Shown here piece by piece: positions 24,914-37,368 of a stretch of 64,000 nucleotides of DNA (position 1 is its first letter; the number at the start of each line of letters is the position of its first letter). Made by a program: the position numbers and the translations under genes. The stretch spans positions 14,789,866 to 14,853,865 of the forward strand of contig JACGWO010000011.1 of NCBI GenBank assembly GCA_034509735.1, given 5' to 3'. Under the pieces are notes generated by a model. That model did no database searches. It had not been told where the DNA came from and saw only the letters and a list, made by a program, of their open reading frames with translations. The stretch is from Sesamum alatum (lineage: Eukaryota > Streptophyta > Magnoliopsida > Lamiales > Pedaliaceae).

Positions 24914-25096
24914 TCATCCCTTTCTGAGCGGCTTGCGACATACGAAGTATTGTCCGTTCTGATTTCGTAAGAGTCTCACGAATTTATGCTGAAAAGGCAT
25001 GGAGTTTATGAACCGCTCCAACTCTTCATTTACCGTTAAGGTATGACGTTTGCCTACATCATCAACAGATCGTCGAGCGTGAACTTTTTCGAACAA
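24914..25096 (-). CDS. Short unidentified open reading frame, possible gene fragment
   Basis: A 60-codon frame on the minus strand with mixed, non-repetitive composition. It includes VNEELERFINSMPFQHKF, then a basic C-terminus ending KPLRKG before TGA. The neighbouring AT-rich frames do not look like this. There is no convincing ATG: the frame opens with a TTG-type codon, and no upstream exon or promoter could be placed. It may be the last exon of a degraded gene, a fragment carried by a transposon, or chance. I do not recognise the family. Confidence 0.22.
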   Translation of the reverse strand: MFEKVHARRSVDDVGKRHTLTVNEELERFINSMPFQHKFVRLLRNQNGQYFVCRKPLRKG

Positions 25097-25357
25097 AGAG
25101 AATCTTCAAGTACCTAACATGAGATATGTTGGTCCAGCGCCTAATCTATATACACATCAACACTTTTGTTTTCTCTCTTTTTTGGGGTGGGAGAGATTAC
25201 ACCTCTCCCATGATGTGAAATACTTGAGACAATCTTTGTGACCTTTATAATGTATTTGCTTCATGCTTAGTTCTTTTGGGTTAGAGTTGTTGATAGTTCC
25301 CTTTATTCTCACGAGGTATGTTTGCAATAGTTTTTATTTTTATGACGGGTATAAGTT

Positions 25358-25657
25358 GGCAAAATTATTTATTAAATGTAGAAAATAATAGTGTCGTTTG
25401 ACACCAATTTTGAAATTGGGCAAAGACAGAATTAGAAATCCCGTCTTCAATAATGTGACAGGCGGGGTTTTTTAGAAATCCCGTCTTCAATAATGTGTCA
25501 CCCCGCCTGACAAATTAACCCCATTTTCAATAATGTGTCAGGCGGGGTGAAAACCCTGCTTGATAGATTCTCTAACCCCGTCTTTGTCCAATTTTAAAAT
25601 TGATGTCAAACGACATCGATTTTGAATTTTTTTTTACATTTAATAAATAATTTTGCC
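25358..25657. mobile_element. Foldback element with perfect terminal inverted repeats
   Basis: The left end GGCAAAATTATTTATTAAAT is exactly mirrored at the right end (25635-25657), giving 23 bp of perfect inverted repeat. A second inverted pair (TTGACACCAATTTTGAAATTGG and its diverged mirror) lies inside. The core has two direct copies of AATCCCGTCTTCAATAATGTG and inverted CAGGCGGGGT. No target duplication was recognised, so its class is open. Confidence 0.65.
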
Positions 25658-25739
25658 GTATATGTTAGTAGAAAATATTGTAAGTTGTTTGAAAACAAAA
25701 GTGAAATTGGGAAGAAAGTTGAGAGTAGAAAATACTGGG

Positions 25740-25935
25740 TAACTCCTCGTTTAGTTAGAAAAATTATAAATAGCACCTAAAATTAATCGTTGTCTAACAA
25801 ATATCCCTATACAATGAGCTGTCTCAAGAAGGTATTTGTTAGACGATTATTAATTTCAAAAAGTATTTGTAATTTTCAAATAAAGATGGAATATTTGTAA
25901 TTATGATAAATCTCAAGGGAGCTCTTTGTAATTGA
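25740..25935. mobile_element. Decayed family A MITE relic
   Basis: Contains GAAAAATTATAAATAGCACC, AAAGTATTTGTAATTTTCAA and AATATTTGTAATTATGATAAA, the phrases typical of family A ends, without intact termini. Confidence 0.45.
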
Positions 25936-26124
25936 ACCAAATACATTTTGTACACTTGGTATTGTAGTGAAAATACGGAAATGCCCCTATACGAGGGCTT
26001 TTTGCTTTTTGCTGAAAATAAGTTGAAATTCATCTTTTTAGATGACAAAAAGCAAGCTTTGTGAGAACTCTAATCCAACTTATCTTTAGTCGTAAGCTAC
26101 TAAACACTTTTATTAAGTTTCCTC

Positions 26125-26285
26125 CGAACATGCCTTAATAACCAATTGTCCAACGAGTATAATATACTTGTCGTGTAATTAATATACAATTCAAGAAAAG
26201 TGCCCAATCACATGATAAATATAGCACACGTACTGTTTAATTGGCTTAATTCGCCCGAACTTGATTTGATTAAGAATTTATATTA
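26125..26285. mobile_element. Decayed family F MITE relic
   Basis: Has CTTGTCGTGTAATTAATATACAATTCAAG and CCAATCACATGATAAA-like phrases in the family F order, but neither terminus is intact. Confidence 0.4.
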
Positions 26286-26805
26286 ATATTGATCAAAAAA
26301 GATCCCTCATGAATAAAATGCTAGAATTAGGGATGACAACAGGACGAATTCATGACAAACCAAGAGTCCACCTTCTGACCCGATGGTCTAACCCCCAAGA
26401 CTCGGTTACTTTTTTCTTTTTTAGTTTCGCTCAATTAATTGAAGTAATTATTTTTAAAAAGGTGAAATTATTGTTTATAAATATTCAATAAACTATTATT
26501 ACGGCTAAAATATGATTTATTTTAACATGCACATATTGAAAAAAATTAAAATTTTGTATAAGTTAGGAATATTTATGAATATTATTGGATCATTGTTCGG
26601 ACCGACCGGGTCCAAGAAATTAAAATCCATTTCTAGATCCAAACTTGATTGTTTATATCCAAATCCGTTCCATTCAGGCCGAATCCGGGGCAGGGCAAGG
26701 CTTTTACCCATCCCAATTGTCATCCCTACTGAAAAACATCGGTACTTTGAAGTCCAGTCTGCTAATGTTTTTAACACAATCCATAAGAAAAGTAAGAGAA
26801 ACACA

Positions 26806-27070
26806 CCGAGGAAGCCTAACTTAGTTGGCGAAGCTGAGGCCCCATAATCCTAGAAGTCATGGATTCGAACCCCCGCATGAGTTGATGTTAATTCTACTGT
26901 ATACTAGGTATGATTTGTTGTTGTAATAGCTAGGTGTTAGTTTATGTGATATTATTGATTTGATTGTTTGTAATTGTCTCTATTCGACATTGATAGCCGA
27001 CAGGACTGACTGTAATCACTTTACTTTCGATTAAAAAATTCATTGTTTCCAATTCAAAAAAAAAAAAAAA
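26806..27070 (+). mobile_element. tRNA-derived SINE with poly(A) tail
   Basis: The tRNA-like head has an A-box (ACTTAGTTGGCGAAGCTG) and a B-box (GGATTCGAACCCC). The body is pyrimidine-rich and ends in a run of A. It is flanked by a 21-bp direct repeat with one mismatch (26785-26805 and 27071-27091; AAGAAAAG then AAGAGAAACACA). Long target duplications are typical of LINE-driven insertion. The length of about 265 bp fits plant SINEs. Confidence 0.88.
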
Positions 27071-27119
27071 AAGAAAAGCAAGAGAAACACAGACAACCAT
27101 AGCTACCATCTCTAGGACT

Positions 27120-27370
27120 GAAAGATAAATCAAACTATTCGATACTCGATTGAAATCAATCGACAAAAGCTCGTTTGAACTTGATTCATTAAACTTAACA
27201 AACCAAACTTGAACAAATTTTTTGTTCGATTTCGAGTTGAACTCGTGTTTGATCCAACTAAAGCTCATTTGAGCTCAATTAGATCAATAATCAAACCAAA
27301 TTCAAACGCATATTTTTAAGCTCGACAACAATTCAAACAAGCTTGAACGATAATGTATTCAGTTCAATTA
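27120..27370. repeat. Dispersed repeat rich in GAGCTC phrases (copy 2)
   Basis: Matches the order of phrases in 15362-15640, such as AAACTATTCGATACTCGATT and AAAGCTCGTTTGAACTTGAT. Non-coding. It lies just downstream of the VTE2 gene (which is on the minus strand). Confidence 0.4.
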
Positions 27371-27676
27371 ATACAAGTTGTTTGATGCAAATGAATGACC
27401 TAAGCACAGATGGAGCAACTTTTAGACCTTAGCAATCACAGTCTAGTAAGAGAGCAATGCTTTCATACTTTTTTATCGTTATGTTCGGTAGAACAAGCAC
27501 ATAATCCTCGAATCAACACGGAGTATTTACGTGCTCGTTGCTCTTTGTGCATCACATAATATCAACAGACGGGAGGTGGCCCGTGGCCGACAGAAAATAA
27601 GTCAACAATTGAGCAGGCAATGAGGCAGCTAAAGAAGCAGCAGAGTTCAGAGCCAATTTGTACGAGCGTTGTGTAT

Positions 27677-30600
27677 TTACCTTACGAGAGGGATGAGCAG
27701 ATACTCCGCGTAAAAGAGCTGCACAGTAGAGGAGAAGGGCTTACATATTTTCGACAATTCAAATGAAACCAGTAAGCGCCTAACTAGATCGATGGAAGCA
27801 GAAGCTATGCAATGTTTCTTGGAATTTTTTCTTTGAATAATGTACGATGAATTATTAATTTGAAAATACAACAATGTTTCTAGATCAACCAACTGCTACA
27901 GTTGGATTGATTGATTTGAAATTAGGGGTTTCAAATTCCTAACAACAATTCCCTTGGATATTTCTGTATATTACAAAGGATTTCAAATCACTCAGCTCTC
28001 GTTTTGAACTATGTTTTTTGAAATATTGATGGATCTCAAATTGTTTAATAACGAGTTATCTGAAATCCTTTCTCCCGATTCTTACCTTAAATCCAAATCA
28101 TTCGATGGAGTTAACTTGAATTAGTAGCGTACCACAGAAGTGCAAATCGACAGTTTTTTCACAAAGAAATGCAAAATGGTCTTCCAGTTCACATTTGCAT
28201 AATAAAAGAAAAAATTACCTTCCATATGAACATGTAGAAGGATGTTATTGCAGCCTTACTCTTCAAATCAACGGATTTCGCTCGATTCCACAGCAATAAA
28301 CCCAACAGGGTATGACCGATAATCTAAAAAACAGGGGAAGAGGAGTAAGGCAATAAATAGTGCTAACCTTTGATTTGTCGGAGATTTTGAATCTCTTTGG
28401 TTTCATTTCATGTAAGATCATGTCAAAGTCATCAATTCGGCAGCTTTTTCTTATGTGGCGTTTTATAAAAAACGGGTGACTCAAAAGCTCAGTATTAAAG
28501 AATGGTCTTAGCTCATGATTTTCATGCTATATTTTTCTAGTTTTAAGACTGTTATTAGCGAACGGAAATATTACAGATTGGATTACCGTTGTCCACTTGC
28601 TCCAAATGCAGGAAGTTGTTGCTCCCACTAGCAAAGCAACGGCGTATGCCATTTCAAGAAGAGATATACAAATCCAGAAGACCTGCCACGATGTTTTTTT
28701 CAGCAAAACTCAACCCACAAAACGTAACCACAAAAAATATTGTTCGGCGATGCTTGTGCTAGAGTCATTGCAGTAGAAGCTCATAACTAACCCTTTCTTG
28801 GCCCAACCGGACAGTGAAAGATTGGATACCGTAAATCTTGTCACCAACAATATCAGGTATGTCCTACAAATGTGAAGTTTCAAAGTCAGACAAATTTCTC
28901 AAGCTGTAAATACTTCACAAAAGCATAATCAAGGCGAATGAAGACGTTCGCGCCTCATTCCTACCAACAAAGAATGAAATATCATGTGTTTACTTGTTTA
29001 TATTAATTTCAAGAATTGAGCAATGCTAACTTGTTCACAAGTTGGGACGGAGATCACTTGACGAAGTTGAAGCAATTTGTAAGCCCATTTATGCTACTAA
29101 TGTGAGAATTATTGTTACACAACAAGGAGAATCTTGCTTCCGAAGATCTTGTAGAATTTGTGCTTGTTGCTAATAATACTTTATTTGTTTTACCAAGTAC
29201 GTCTATAGTGAAAATCGCTTACCTTAAATAGTGCAATAACAACTGAGAAGAAGCTCATGAAGGCAGTCGCAAAAATCACAGGCTTTGTAAAGACAGCTGG
29301 TCTGCTGAACACATATGTCTGTGAATGGTGCAAAGCACATTAAATACTTGATCAGATAGCAGTATGGCAAACCACCATAAAAAATCGCATAGTGAAAAGA
29401 AACGAATATTCTAGAAAAAAGAAATTAGCACCTGGACGTGCAAATAAAATGCTATTTGGACAATAACTGCACGCACGGCCAAGATGCACATTGCTGCAAC
29501 GACAGCAAATCTCTTCCATCTCAAAAGGGGAAGCTGAGAAGTCACAAAAGTATATTTAGAATCACAAGCCGGATGACAATATATCCGGCATCCTGTATGA
29601 ACGAAATATCACGAGCACAAGTGAGGGATTATATAATTCTCTAACTTGAGTATTTCTATCCCAAAACGGTCATTACAACGAGGTGGTGCTTCAACTAACG
29701 TGCATTCCATTTGGTATATAGCATTGACCAATGACATCAAGAAATTTGACATTATCTCTACATGGAACTAACTACTGAAAGGCAGAGTTTGGTCTTTTGT
29801 TGTCTCCATCCAGTATTCCTAGTAAAGGATTCGAGCCTCGAGAGAGAGCATCAAATACTCAATTCCTCAATCAAACATAAAAGCGGTACAGAATTTATAT
29901 CTATACAATTAAAAAAGCACCAGCTTTGCATACTAATTTTATACATAAGACATGCTACAATATTTGTCGTGTTATTTTTTTAATATTCTCGCGAGATACA
30001 TTTTGTTTTGTTAATTTTTACTTGTCTTATCATGCGGTGGACTTATAAAATTATTGGATGAATCTACTCAAAATGTAAAAGAATATGTTTTCAATTATTT
30101 ATCTTAGTTTACTTAATCTAATTCCTACCTCCTAAATGCCAATGTATTCTAAAAAATTTGAGAGATCATCAAAAAATAAAAAAATGCATTTGACAAAAAT
30201 TACAGAAATTCATGTAGTTTAATTAGAGACATGTATTCATATCTTCACGTAGGAATGCTCAAGCTAAGAGTTGGGCGGGTTTTGATCAATTTTAACTCAA
30301 CACGGTATTTGTGATTTTGGACTCTTGTTGCTCAAGATCGACGAGATCATCATTAAGATCACACTTTGCAATTTTTTGGGTGGTTTTATATATTAGTTTT
30401 AAGTTTTCTAATTTTATTTTTTAAGAGCTAAATTTGACTATCTACTATTTTAAGTTACAATTTGAGGTGGATAATAGTGCTCTTTATCTCATTTATTATT
30501 TGTATACATTTTAAAATCTAAATGATCAATTTAGATGCATAAGTTTAGATTATATCATTTCTTTTATTCAAATTTTAATTTAATAGTCATATTCAAAATA

Positions 30601-33600
30601 TTTAACTAATATGTTTGCTATTCAAAAAAAAAAAAAAAAAGAAACTAATATGTTTGAATTTGCTAAGCAAGTATCTAATCTAACCATATGTTTGATAAAT
30701 AGTTTAATGTTCTAAAATATGCATATTCTTACATCAGTTGTAACATTGCAAAATCATGATTTTTTCCTTAAAAATTCAGAGTTAATTTGCTAAATTTGAC
30801 ATGGTAAATGAGAATATTGGCATTCAATAATGTTTTTTTAGTAAAATTAAATTTATAATAAGTACGTAATAAAAGATTAAATAATAACATGGGATTGCAA
30901 TATTAGGAAAAAAATCATATAATTGGTTTAAGTAGTTTGCAGTTTGCATCTACAAACTACAACGTATTTTTATCGTATGCCTAGTAACAAGGGCATTAAA
31001 AAGATATATTCAAGTACAAATTAGAATAATAATTCATCAATTTTTTTCAGAATTTAATGTCAAATAATAACTAACAGTATGAACTAAATAAACATAAGTA
31101 ATGTAATGCTTTAAAAGGGCATATTAAACATAAGCAAAAACTTACATTATTTTTTAAATTTTGGGAAGAAGATAAATTTTGTATTCTTAATTAAAATACT
31201 CTAGATTTTGTATTCTAATTAAAACATATTGAATAACACAAAGTATGCGGCCTTTTCCGGTTTGAAAATTTTTAAACATGCCTGACCGTTATTTTGGGGT
31301 CTTTTTTTTAACCCAAGACTTAACCATCAACTTGCAAACCCGACAAAGCTCCCCTAGCACTCTCTCTTCAAGTGCTTAGGCTATAAGGATGCTGTAGTTT
31401 TAACATCGATAAACCTAACAGAATATCCATAAGAATGAACATATTTTACGGGTAACGTTGGTTAATAAGTGTTGTACAAAATTGGGCAATCAATTAATTG
31501 GTCACCGCACAACCATATGCAAGACAAATATGCATCAAAGAATCAACTCACATTGATGGAATATGCGGTTCCAAGTATAAAGCTGACAAAAAGAGCCGAA
31601 AATAATGGCCACGAACCAACGATGTATCCAAGCCAAAAACTCTGAAATTAGTCAAAAAACACAGGTCATCAAGGAATAATTGTCATAAATTTATAGCAAG
31701 GATGATACAAGTGTCTAAATTGCTTAAACTTATTCGAACTAGAAAAAGTCTAACGATAACCAAACCTCGAAATGAGCAAAAGATAAGAGACAGATAAACA
31801 CAGACTGCAAAATACAACAACATGGGTATTCACTACACCATCACACTAAAACATGTACACAACTCCTGCAGAAGCCCGCAAAGAGTTGCGCTAAATAAGT
31901 CTTAGAGCAATGGGATAAAGCTCCAATATTGATACATTGAGATGTCGATCCAAGATGATGAGGATACGGTACACATAAATTGCGCTGCACAAGCACTAGT
32001 TCTTTTTATTTGTAAAACTTATCATAATGCAAATCAAGTAGCAAAGCATGAAAACAATGTTCCTGGATCTAGCTGAAAGATTAAAATCATCATGTCAGAT
32101 TTCCCCACAGTAACATATGGTGACAGAACATTATCAGTTTCCTAGAAAAGGGTGGAAAGTTCTTGAAGAAGTTCCATCGTCTTTAGAAACTTAGCTATCA
32201 AACTTTAGAGATATTGGTTTCCATAATAAGATACAGAAATAAAAACTTACAAACAAACTAAATGTTCTTTTCACCCACCAAGATGGCAAAGGATGAGACA
32301 ATTGCTACACCAGTTGTAACTGAATATTCCCCAGATGCCAATGGAAGATATGGTTTGTTTACCTGATAAGAGATGCCATCAGAGATTTCATCTATCAGGG
32401 CAAAAAGTTATTGAACAGACACTGTAACTAAAGAATAACAAGAATGCCAAAAGAAAGAAGAAAATATATCACCAGTAGCAAAGAAGTAATAAAACCCATA
32501 TGACTAATCATGATAATTAAACAAGAGCTCTAAAGAAGTATAGAGCCTGAGAGCAGGGGCTGCCAAAAACTACGTGATGTCCTAAAATTTGTAAGATCAG
32601 GGCATTATTGAACATAAGAGAAAAACAAAAATAACATTCTTGAGACATAAGCATCAACAAAGAAATTTGACATGGTAGAACGAAAGAATACTGAAAAAAG
32701 CTCCGTTTGTAGATCTGTACAATTTTGGCGAAGATTTCTGAGCACATTGGACAGCATGGGCAATAAAAACAGAGCTCATACGGTCAAAAGAATATAGAAC
32801 CTTGTCATACACACTTTTAGCCATCCTTCTTCAAAACCTAAAGAAAATCCCTACTCATATTCCTAAAGAAGAAGTTTATCTAATAGGAGACACATTGATT
32901 ATACTGATAGCTCCCACTAATTTTGTCAGGTTGAGATGTTCCAAATGATCAAGAAAACTAGCAAGAAAGAATGCATAGATGACATCGCGAGAAAGATATA
33001 TCATTAAATTGCCAAACATGGATATCTAATATCAGTCATTAGACACTCCATTGCATCAGATTAGTTCAAGAATCTTCGAATCTGAGTTCAAGCATCTTAA
33101 AGAACTTTCATGTGTTTAACCGGAAGAACAGAAATAGGAAAGAGAAATATGTTCTTGATGTAAGTAGATTACAAACAGACAGCCCATTATCAAAGTTTTT
33201 CCATTTAACAAGAAACAATAAAACGTCTTTAATCCCAGATGCATATCCACACTTTCCAAAGAAGTAAACAACCCCCCAGTCAAAATCTTAGATTAGTCCT
33301 TCGTTAGAACACTGTCCTTTTGGTTTCTTCAGAACTTAAAATGCTGCACGGACATCTTTGCACACTAACCTTGTCTATTTCTATGTCAGACAGTTGATTT
33401 AAACCAACAATGTATATGTTCATCAACAGGGCAGCAACAATTGCCTGCAGTAAAACAGTTCACAATGTAAGTATAGCATCAATCAAGGTAGAAAGATTCT
33501 AATGAATCAAATTTCCTCACACCTCTAGCACCCCAGTAAAAAATAAAGGGGAAAAATCTGAGAGCTTCTGAACTGCAAGGAGAGAAACTGAAATTATGCT

Positions 33601-34050
33601 CAATGCCTGCTCATGGAAACAGATTGTAAGTTTACCAAACTAAGAGAAATCCATAAACATGGGCAGAAATAAAATAATTAACTAGATTCTGAACGCAACT
33701 GTTCCTATAACTGTGTGAGGCCGCGAAAACCTGTAGAAAGCATCACAGGCATGCTGCACTGATCTCCAAGGGCTCTTAGCAGGTTCAGATTCAAGAGAAT
33801 GTCCAGAGGCCGAATTCGCTATATGCCTCGAACCCCGTTTTGGATTCGATGTGACAGTTCTTTCACCAATACTTTTGACATGCAGCTGCAGCAAATTCCG
33901 CCTTTCGACTTGCAAGTTCATCGATATGGCATAAATTCTTCCTGTATTGCTGGAACCTTTGCATTTTAAAACCTGCCCCCCACCTATTAATTCCAGATAC
34001 TAAACATCAAAGCAAATAGATATTGAAAGACCATTCTCAGAGCACAGCTC

Positions 34051-34087
<37 letters not shown>

Positions 34088-34572
34088 ATACATATATATA
34101 CAATTATAATCTACATAGAGATACATCAGTCTATATCACAAATATAATGTGCAAATCATGATAGAAATCCATGAACCAACCAATAATTACAGAGTTCGCC
34201 CGTTGGATGACTAACTAAAAACTCGCAAACAAATCGAAAAATGAAACGAAATCAACCCAACTAATCTGAGCACGCTGATTATACTATCAAACACCCAAAC
34301 CGTACGACATCAACTTGAATAAAATTCAATGCTGAAACCGTACATAATCCTTGAAATCAATCTCAGAAAGTTTAACAAAGCAACAAAAAGCCAAGAACTT
34401 TCAAGTCCCAGAACAGAAAAAAGCCAGAAAACGAAATTTGCAAGATGGTAAACTACACTAGCAAGCACAGACAGATACACGCACCAATGGGGTGTGAACA
34501 CAACTCAGCAGTGATTGGAGACGAAAGCAGCAACGAAGGTTTCTGAAACGACCCAATTAACAAAGACTCCAT
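27677..34572 (-). CDS. VTE2: Homogentisate phytyltransferase, plastidial (tocopherol biosynthesis)
   Basis: Prenyltransferase joining homogentisate and phytyl diphosphate, the committed step to tocopherol (vitamin E), in plastid membranes. Twelve exons on the minus strand: 34572-34485, 33983-33700, 33606-33523, 33444-33370, 32362-32279, 31641-31552, 29533-29432, 29318-29223, 28863-28792, 28682-28587, 28323-28219 and 27718-27677. They join in phase to 405 codons, close to Arabidopsis HPT1. Residues 1 to about 95 form a Ser-rich transit peptide starting MESLLIGSF. The UbiA-type core begins near [13 protein letters not shown]. The two Asp-rich substrate motifs are NQLSDIEID (residues 168-176) and DIPDIVGD (302-309), with hydrophobic helices between. 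The C-terminus [13 protein letters not shown] fits the family. The first two exon borders are the least certain. No damage seen. Confidence 0.95.
34053..34083. repeat. (CA)n microsatellite in VTE2 intron 1
   Basis: An uninterrupted run of CA of about 15 units, within the first VTE2 intron. Confidence 0.95.
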
Positions 34573-34980
34573 TTTTTTTATCTTTGTTTTCTTGAATTTC
34601 TAGCAACTGAAAAATGGCTTAGCTCCGATGTTAACGAAAAGGAATGAATAATCTCAGTCTCTCTCTCTCTCTACAAAAAGAAGAGGGATGAGTGAGAAGA
34701 CGGCTGCATGTACAATCCTGAGAAGTAGCTAACAAACTGTGTTGAACAGCGAAGGAAGCATGTGAAATAAATCGGTGAAAATAGTGTACTGAAGGTACTT
34801 CTCTTACAGCGGAATGTACAAGTCTTGAGGCAAGTGCGTGGCAAGACTGTAACGCTGTGTTTGGTTCCATTCTTGAACATTTCCCAGAAAGGGCCAAACA
34901 CATCTCCAAAAACCCAAAACCAACATATAACATTTTTTAGTTATGTTTTACTTTTCAATTTTCTTTCTTAATTTATTATA
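34573..34980 (-). promoter_or_regulatory. 5' flank of VTE2
   Basis: On the gene's strand the leader includes a GA run (34657-34671). The stretch ends abruptly at a family B MITE (34981). Several open frames here have no coding character. No TATA box could be picked with confidence. Confidence 0.4.
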
Positions 34981-35235
34981 GGGTAAATTACATTGACACT
35001 CCCTGATATTAGGTTAAATTACGCAAATATCCCCTATTTTTTATGAAATTATAGCTACACCCCTTAAGGGGTGTTAGTGTAATATTTTTCAGGGGTATTA
35101 GTGTAAGTTTTGCCTTTGAATAGGGGGTATAGTTGTAATGCAATTACAACCTCAGGGGGTGTAGCTGTAATTTTAACAAAAATAGGGGGTGTGTGTATTT
35201 TGGTCTAACCTCAAGGTGTGTCACTGTAATTTACC
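34981..35235. mobile_element. MITE, family B
   Basis: Starts GGGTAAATTACATTGACACT and ends TCACTGTAATTTACC. Flanks TTTATTATA and ATTATTATA give a 9-bp duplication with one mismatch. The interior matches 10638-10895. Confidence 0.8.
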
Positions 35236-35294
35236 ATTATTATATTTTTTATGACATTTTTTATCAATTACTTGACATTATTCCATATTTTTTA

Positions 35295-35667
35295 GGATAA
35301 ATTACAGTTACCTCCCTTAAGGTTTGACATAATTACAAATACCCCCTCGTTGTTTGAAAAATTACAAATACCCCCTATGGGTGAACTGACCAAAATGTCC
35401 CTATGCAAATTGAATTATTCTTAAATTTTTTTGGACTACAATGCGCAGAGAGAGATTTTTTAAGTTTTTTTACACAGGGGAACAATAATGAAATTTGCTT
35501 TGGTTGATTTTTCTACGATTTTAAATAAAAATTCAAGGGCAAAATGATCAATTTTCACGCATTTGGTTAAAATTTACAAACCTCAGATAGGTATTTATAA
35601 CTTTTCAAACAACGAGGGGGTATTTGTAATTATGTCAAAATTCAGGGAAGGTAGTTGTAATTTACCC
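35295..35667. mobile_element. MITE, family A
   Basis: A 373-bp element, start GGATAAATTACAGTTACCTC, end GTAGTTGTAATTTACCC. Flanks TATTTTTTA and TATTGTTTA give a 9-bp duplication with one mismatch. One of the least decayed copies of its family here. Confidence 0.88.
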
Positions 35668-35758
35668 TATTGTTTATTCACTTTTTTTTCAAAATAATTT
35701 AAAATAAAATGTCTCGATAATCTATTTAAACATTGCCAAAAGAAAGGCTTAATGCATT

Positions 35759-36269
35759 TAGGGGTATTCACACTTTGATTTACCAACCGAAGAGAATCGA
35801 AATCGAAATTGCAGTACAGAACTTTTGAAGAACCGAATACTAATTTTTTTAAATATATTATATATAATAAATAAAGATATATAAATATTAAATAACAATT
35901 TAGAATAATAAAAAAAAAATATGAAATTTTGAAGGTTTTTTAATCAAAAATTAATGATTTTAGTAATACACAGAACCAAATCGATATTTTTTATATCTTA
36001 ACGAAATGAACCGAGAAAGCTTGAGCTCCACACTTCAAGTTTGTTATCCTAACCAACTTCGCTCCTCCACCGGGAGCCCGGCCCCTTCTTCTATCTTATC
36101 TATTGCCTAGCTCCTCGCTTCCATACTGCTCCAGCCATCGGCTGTAATAGTTTGCTTCTCGAGTGGCTTGCTCCCTAGGTAGTGCGACTGAGCTAGAGTG
36201 GGCTTAGCAATCAGCCTTGTCGTAAAATTTAATACGGTTCGTTTCAGTAAAATCGAATGTACACTCATA
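35759..36269. mobile_element. hAT-like foldback element
   Basis: Starts TAGGGGTATTCACAC, matching the ends of the hAT-like element at 17664-19972. The right end reads TCGAATGTACACTCATA. Flanks AATGCATT and ACTGTATT agree at 6 of 8 bases. The interior has a GC-richer block at about 36050-36230 of unknown origin. Confidence 0.5.
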
Positions 36270-36717
36270 ACTGTATTTTACTCCTTACGAGGCCACTAAT
36301 AATAATCAAAAAATTCATTTATCAAAAAGAAGAAAAAAAAACCCAATATAGTTCTAAATTTTTAAATAAGAAACTCATTATCTCCCGTGTCAAGAGTTAC
36401 GTTGTTTTTTTTTTTTTTTTTTCTTAAATAGTTGTTCTCATAGGGTGGTTGTTCCATTCAAACTTGAATAGAAATATGAAGGTCCTTTTTAAGGATTTTG
36501 GCAATTAGCTTTTTTGGTCTTTTTCCATTTTCTTATTAAAAACTCGAAATAATCTACTGAAAATTTTGAATAAAAATACGACCCGTTTTTACTTCGTATG
36601 GCAATTTCTTTTTCTTGAATACCACCTCACTTTCTTTGACCAAAAACTTATATTCCATTTATTGCTCTAATTTTTGTCTTTTTATTAAATAATATCTCAA
36701 CGTCTTTAAAAAATTAA

Positions 36718-36909
36718 GGATAAATTACGACGAGCTCTTATGAAATTTGGTATCATCACAAATATCCTTTCATTATTTAGAAGATTATCAATACATCGGA
36801 AAAGGTATTGAAAAATTACAAACATCATAGATATATTAGTAAATTTTCAAACAATGATGAGATAATTGTAATTATATTAAACTTCATGTGAGTTCGTTGT
36901 AATTTATCC
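36718..36909. mobile_element. Short family A MITE
   Basis: A 192-bp element starting GGATAAATTACGACGAGC and ending GTTCGTTGTAATTTATCC. Flanks AAAAATTAA and AAAATTTAA give a 9-bp duplication with one mismatch. Confidence 0.7.
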
Positions 36910-37368
36910 AAAATTTAACCGAGTTCAAAAGAACGAATAAAATCAAAAAGCAACTCAAGAGTACTTGCTTCAACTTTTTTCACTTTAAATGACGATCGAA
37001 AATTGAATTTTTTATTTTCTCAAAATTTTAATATAAAAACATCGTTCTACGTAGCGTCGAGCGCGTAACTATTAAAAAGGGAAAAAAAAAAACATTATTC
37101 TATAAAATATTTTTTTATTAAAAAAGAAAGAAAGAAAGAAAGAAAGAAAACAGGCAAAAGTGCAACCAAACAAGGCCTTATGACAAGAGTAGCGTTGCAC
37201 CTCACGCTTCAGACTCTGAATGGCTTTGCCGGTTGCCGGGTGGCTTAGCTGACAAAGATCTCTTCCTACTTTGTTTGGCTCTACTTCAAAATCAATTATT
37301 CAATCATCCAAACCATATTAAGCATAACTATGCCTTTTTTTTTTTTTTCCCTTTTTATGTTTTGGTTA

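Noticed and set aside
34631..34933. 100-codon minus-strand frame upstream of VTE2
   Set aside because: Lies in the leader/promoter, overlaps another frame, shows no domain, and the VTE2 start at 34572 fits the family.
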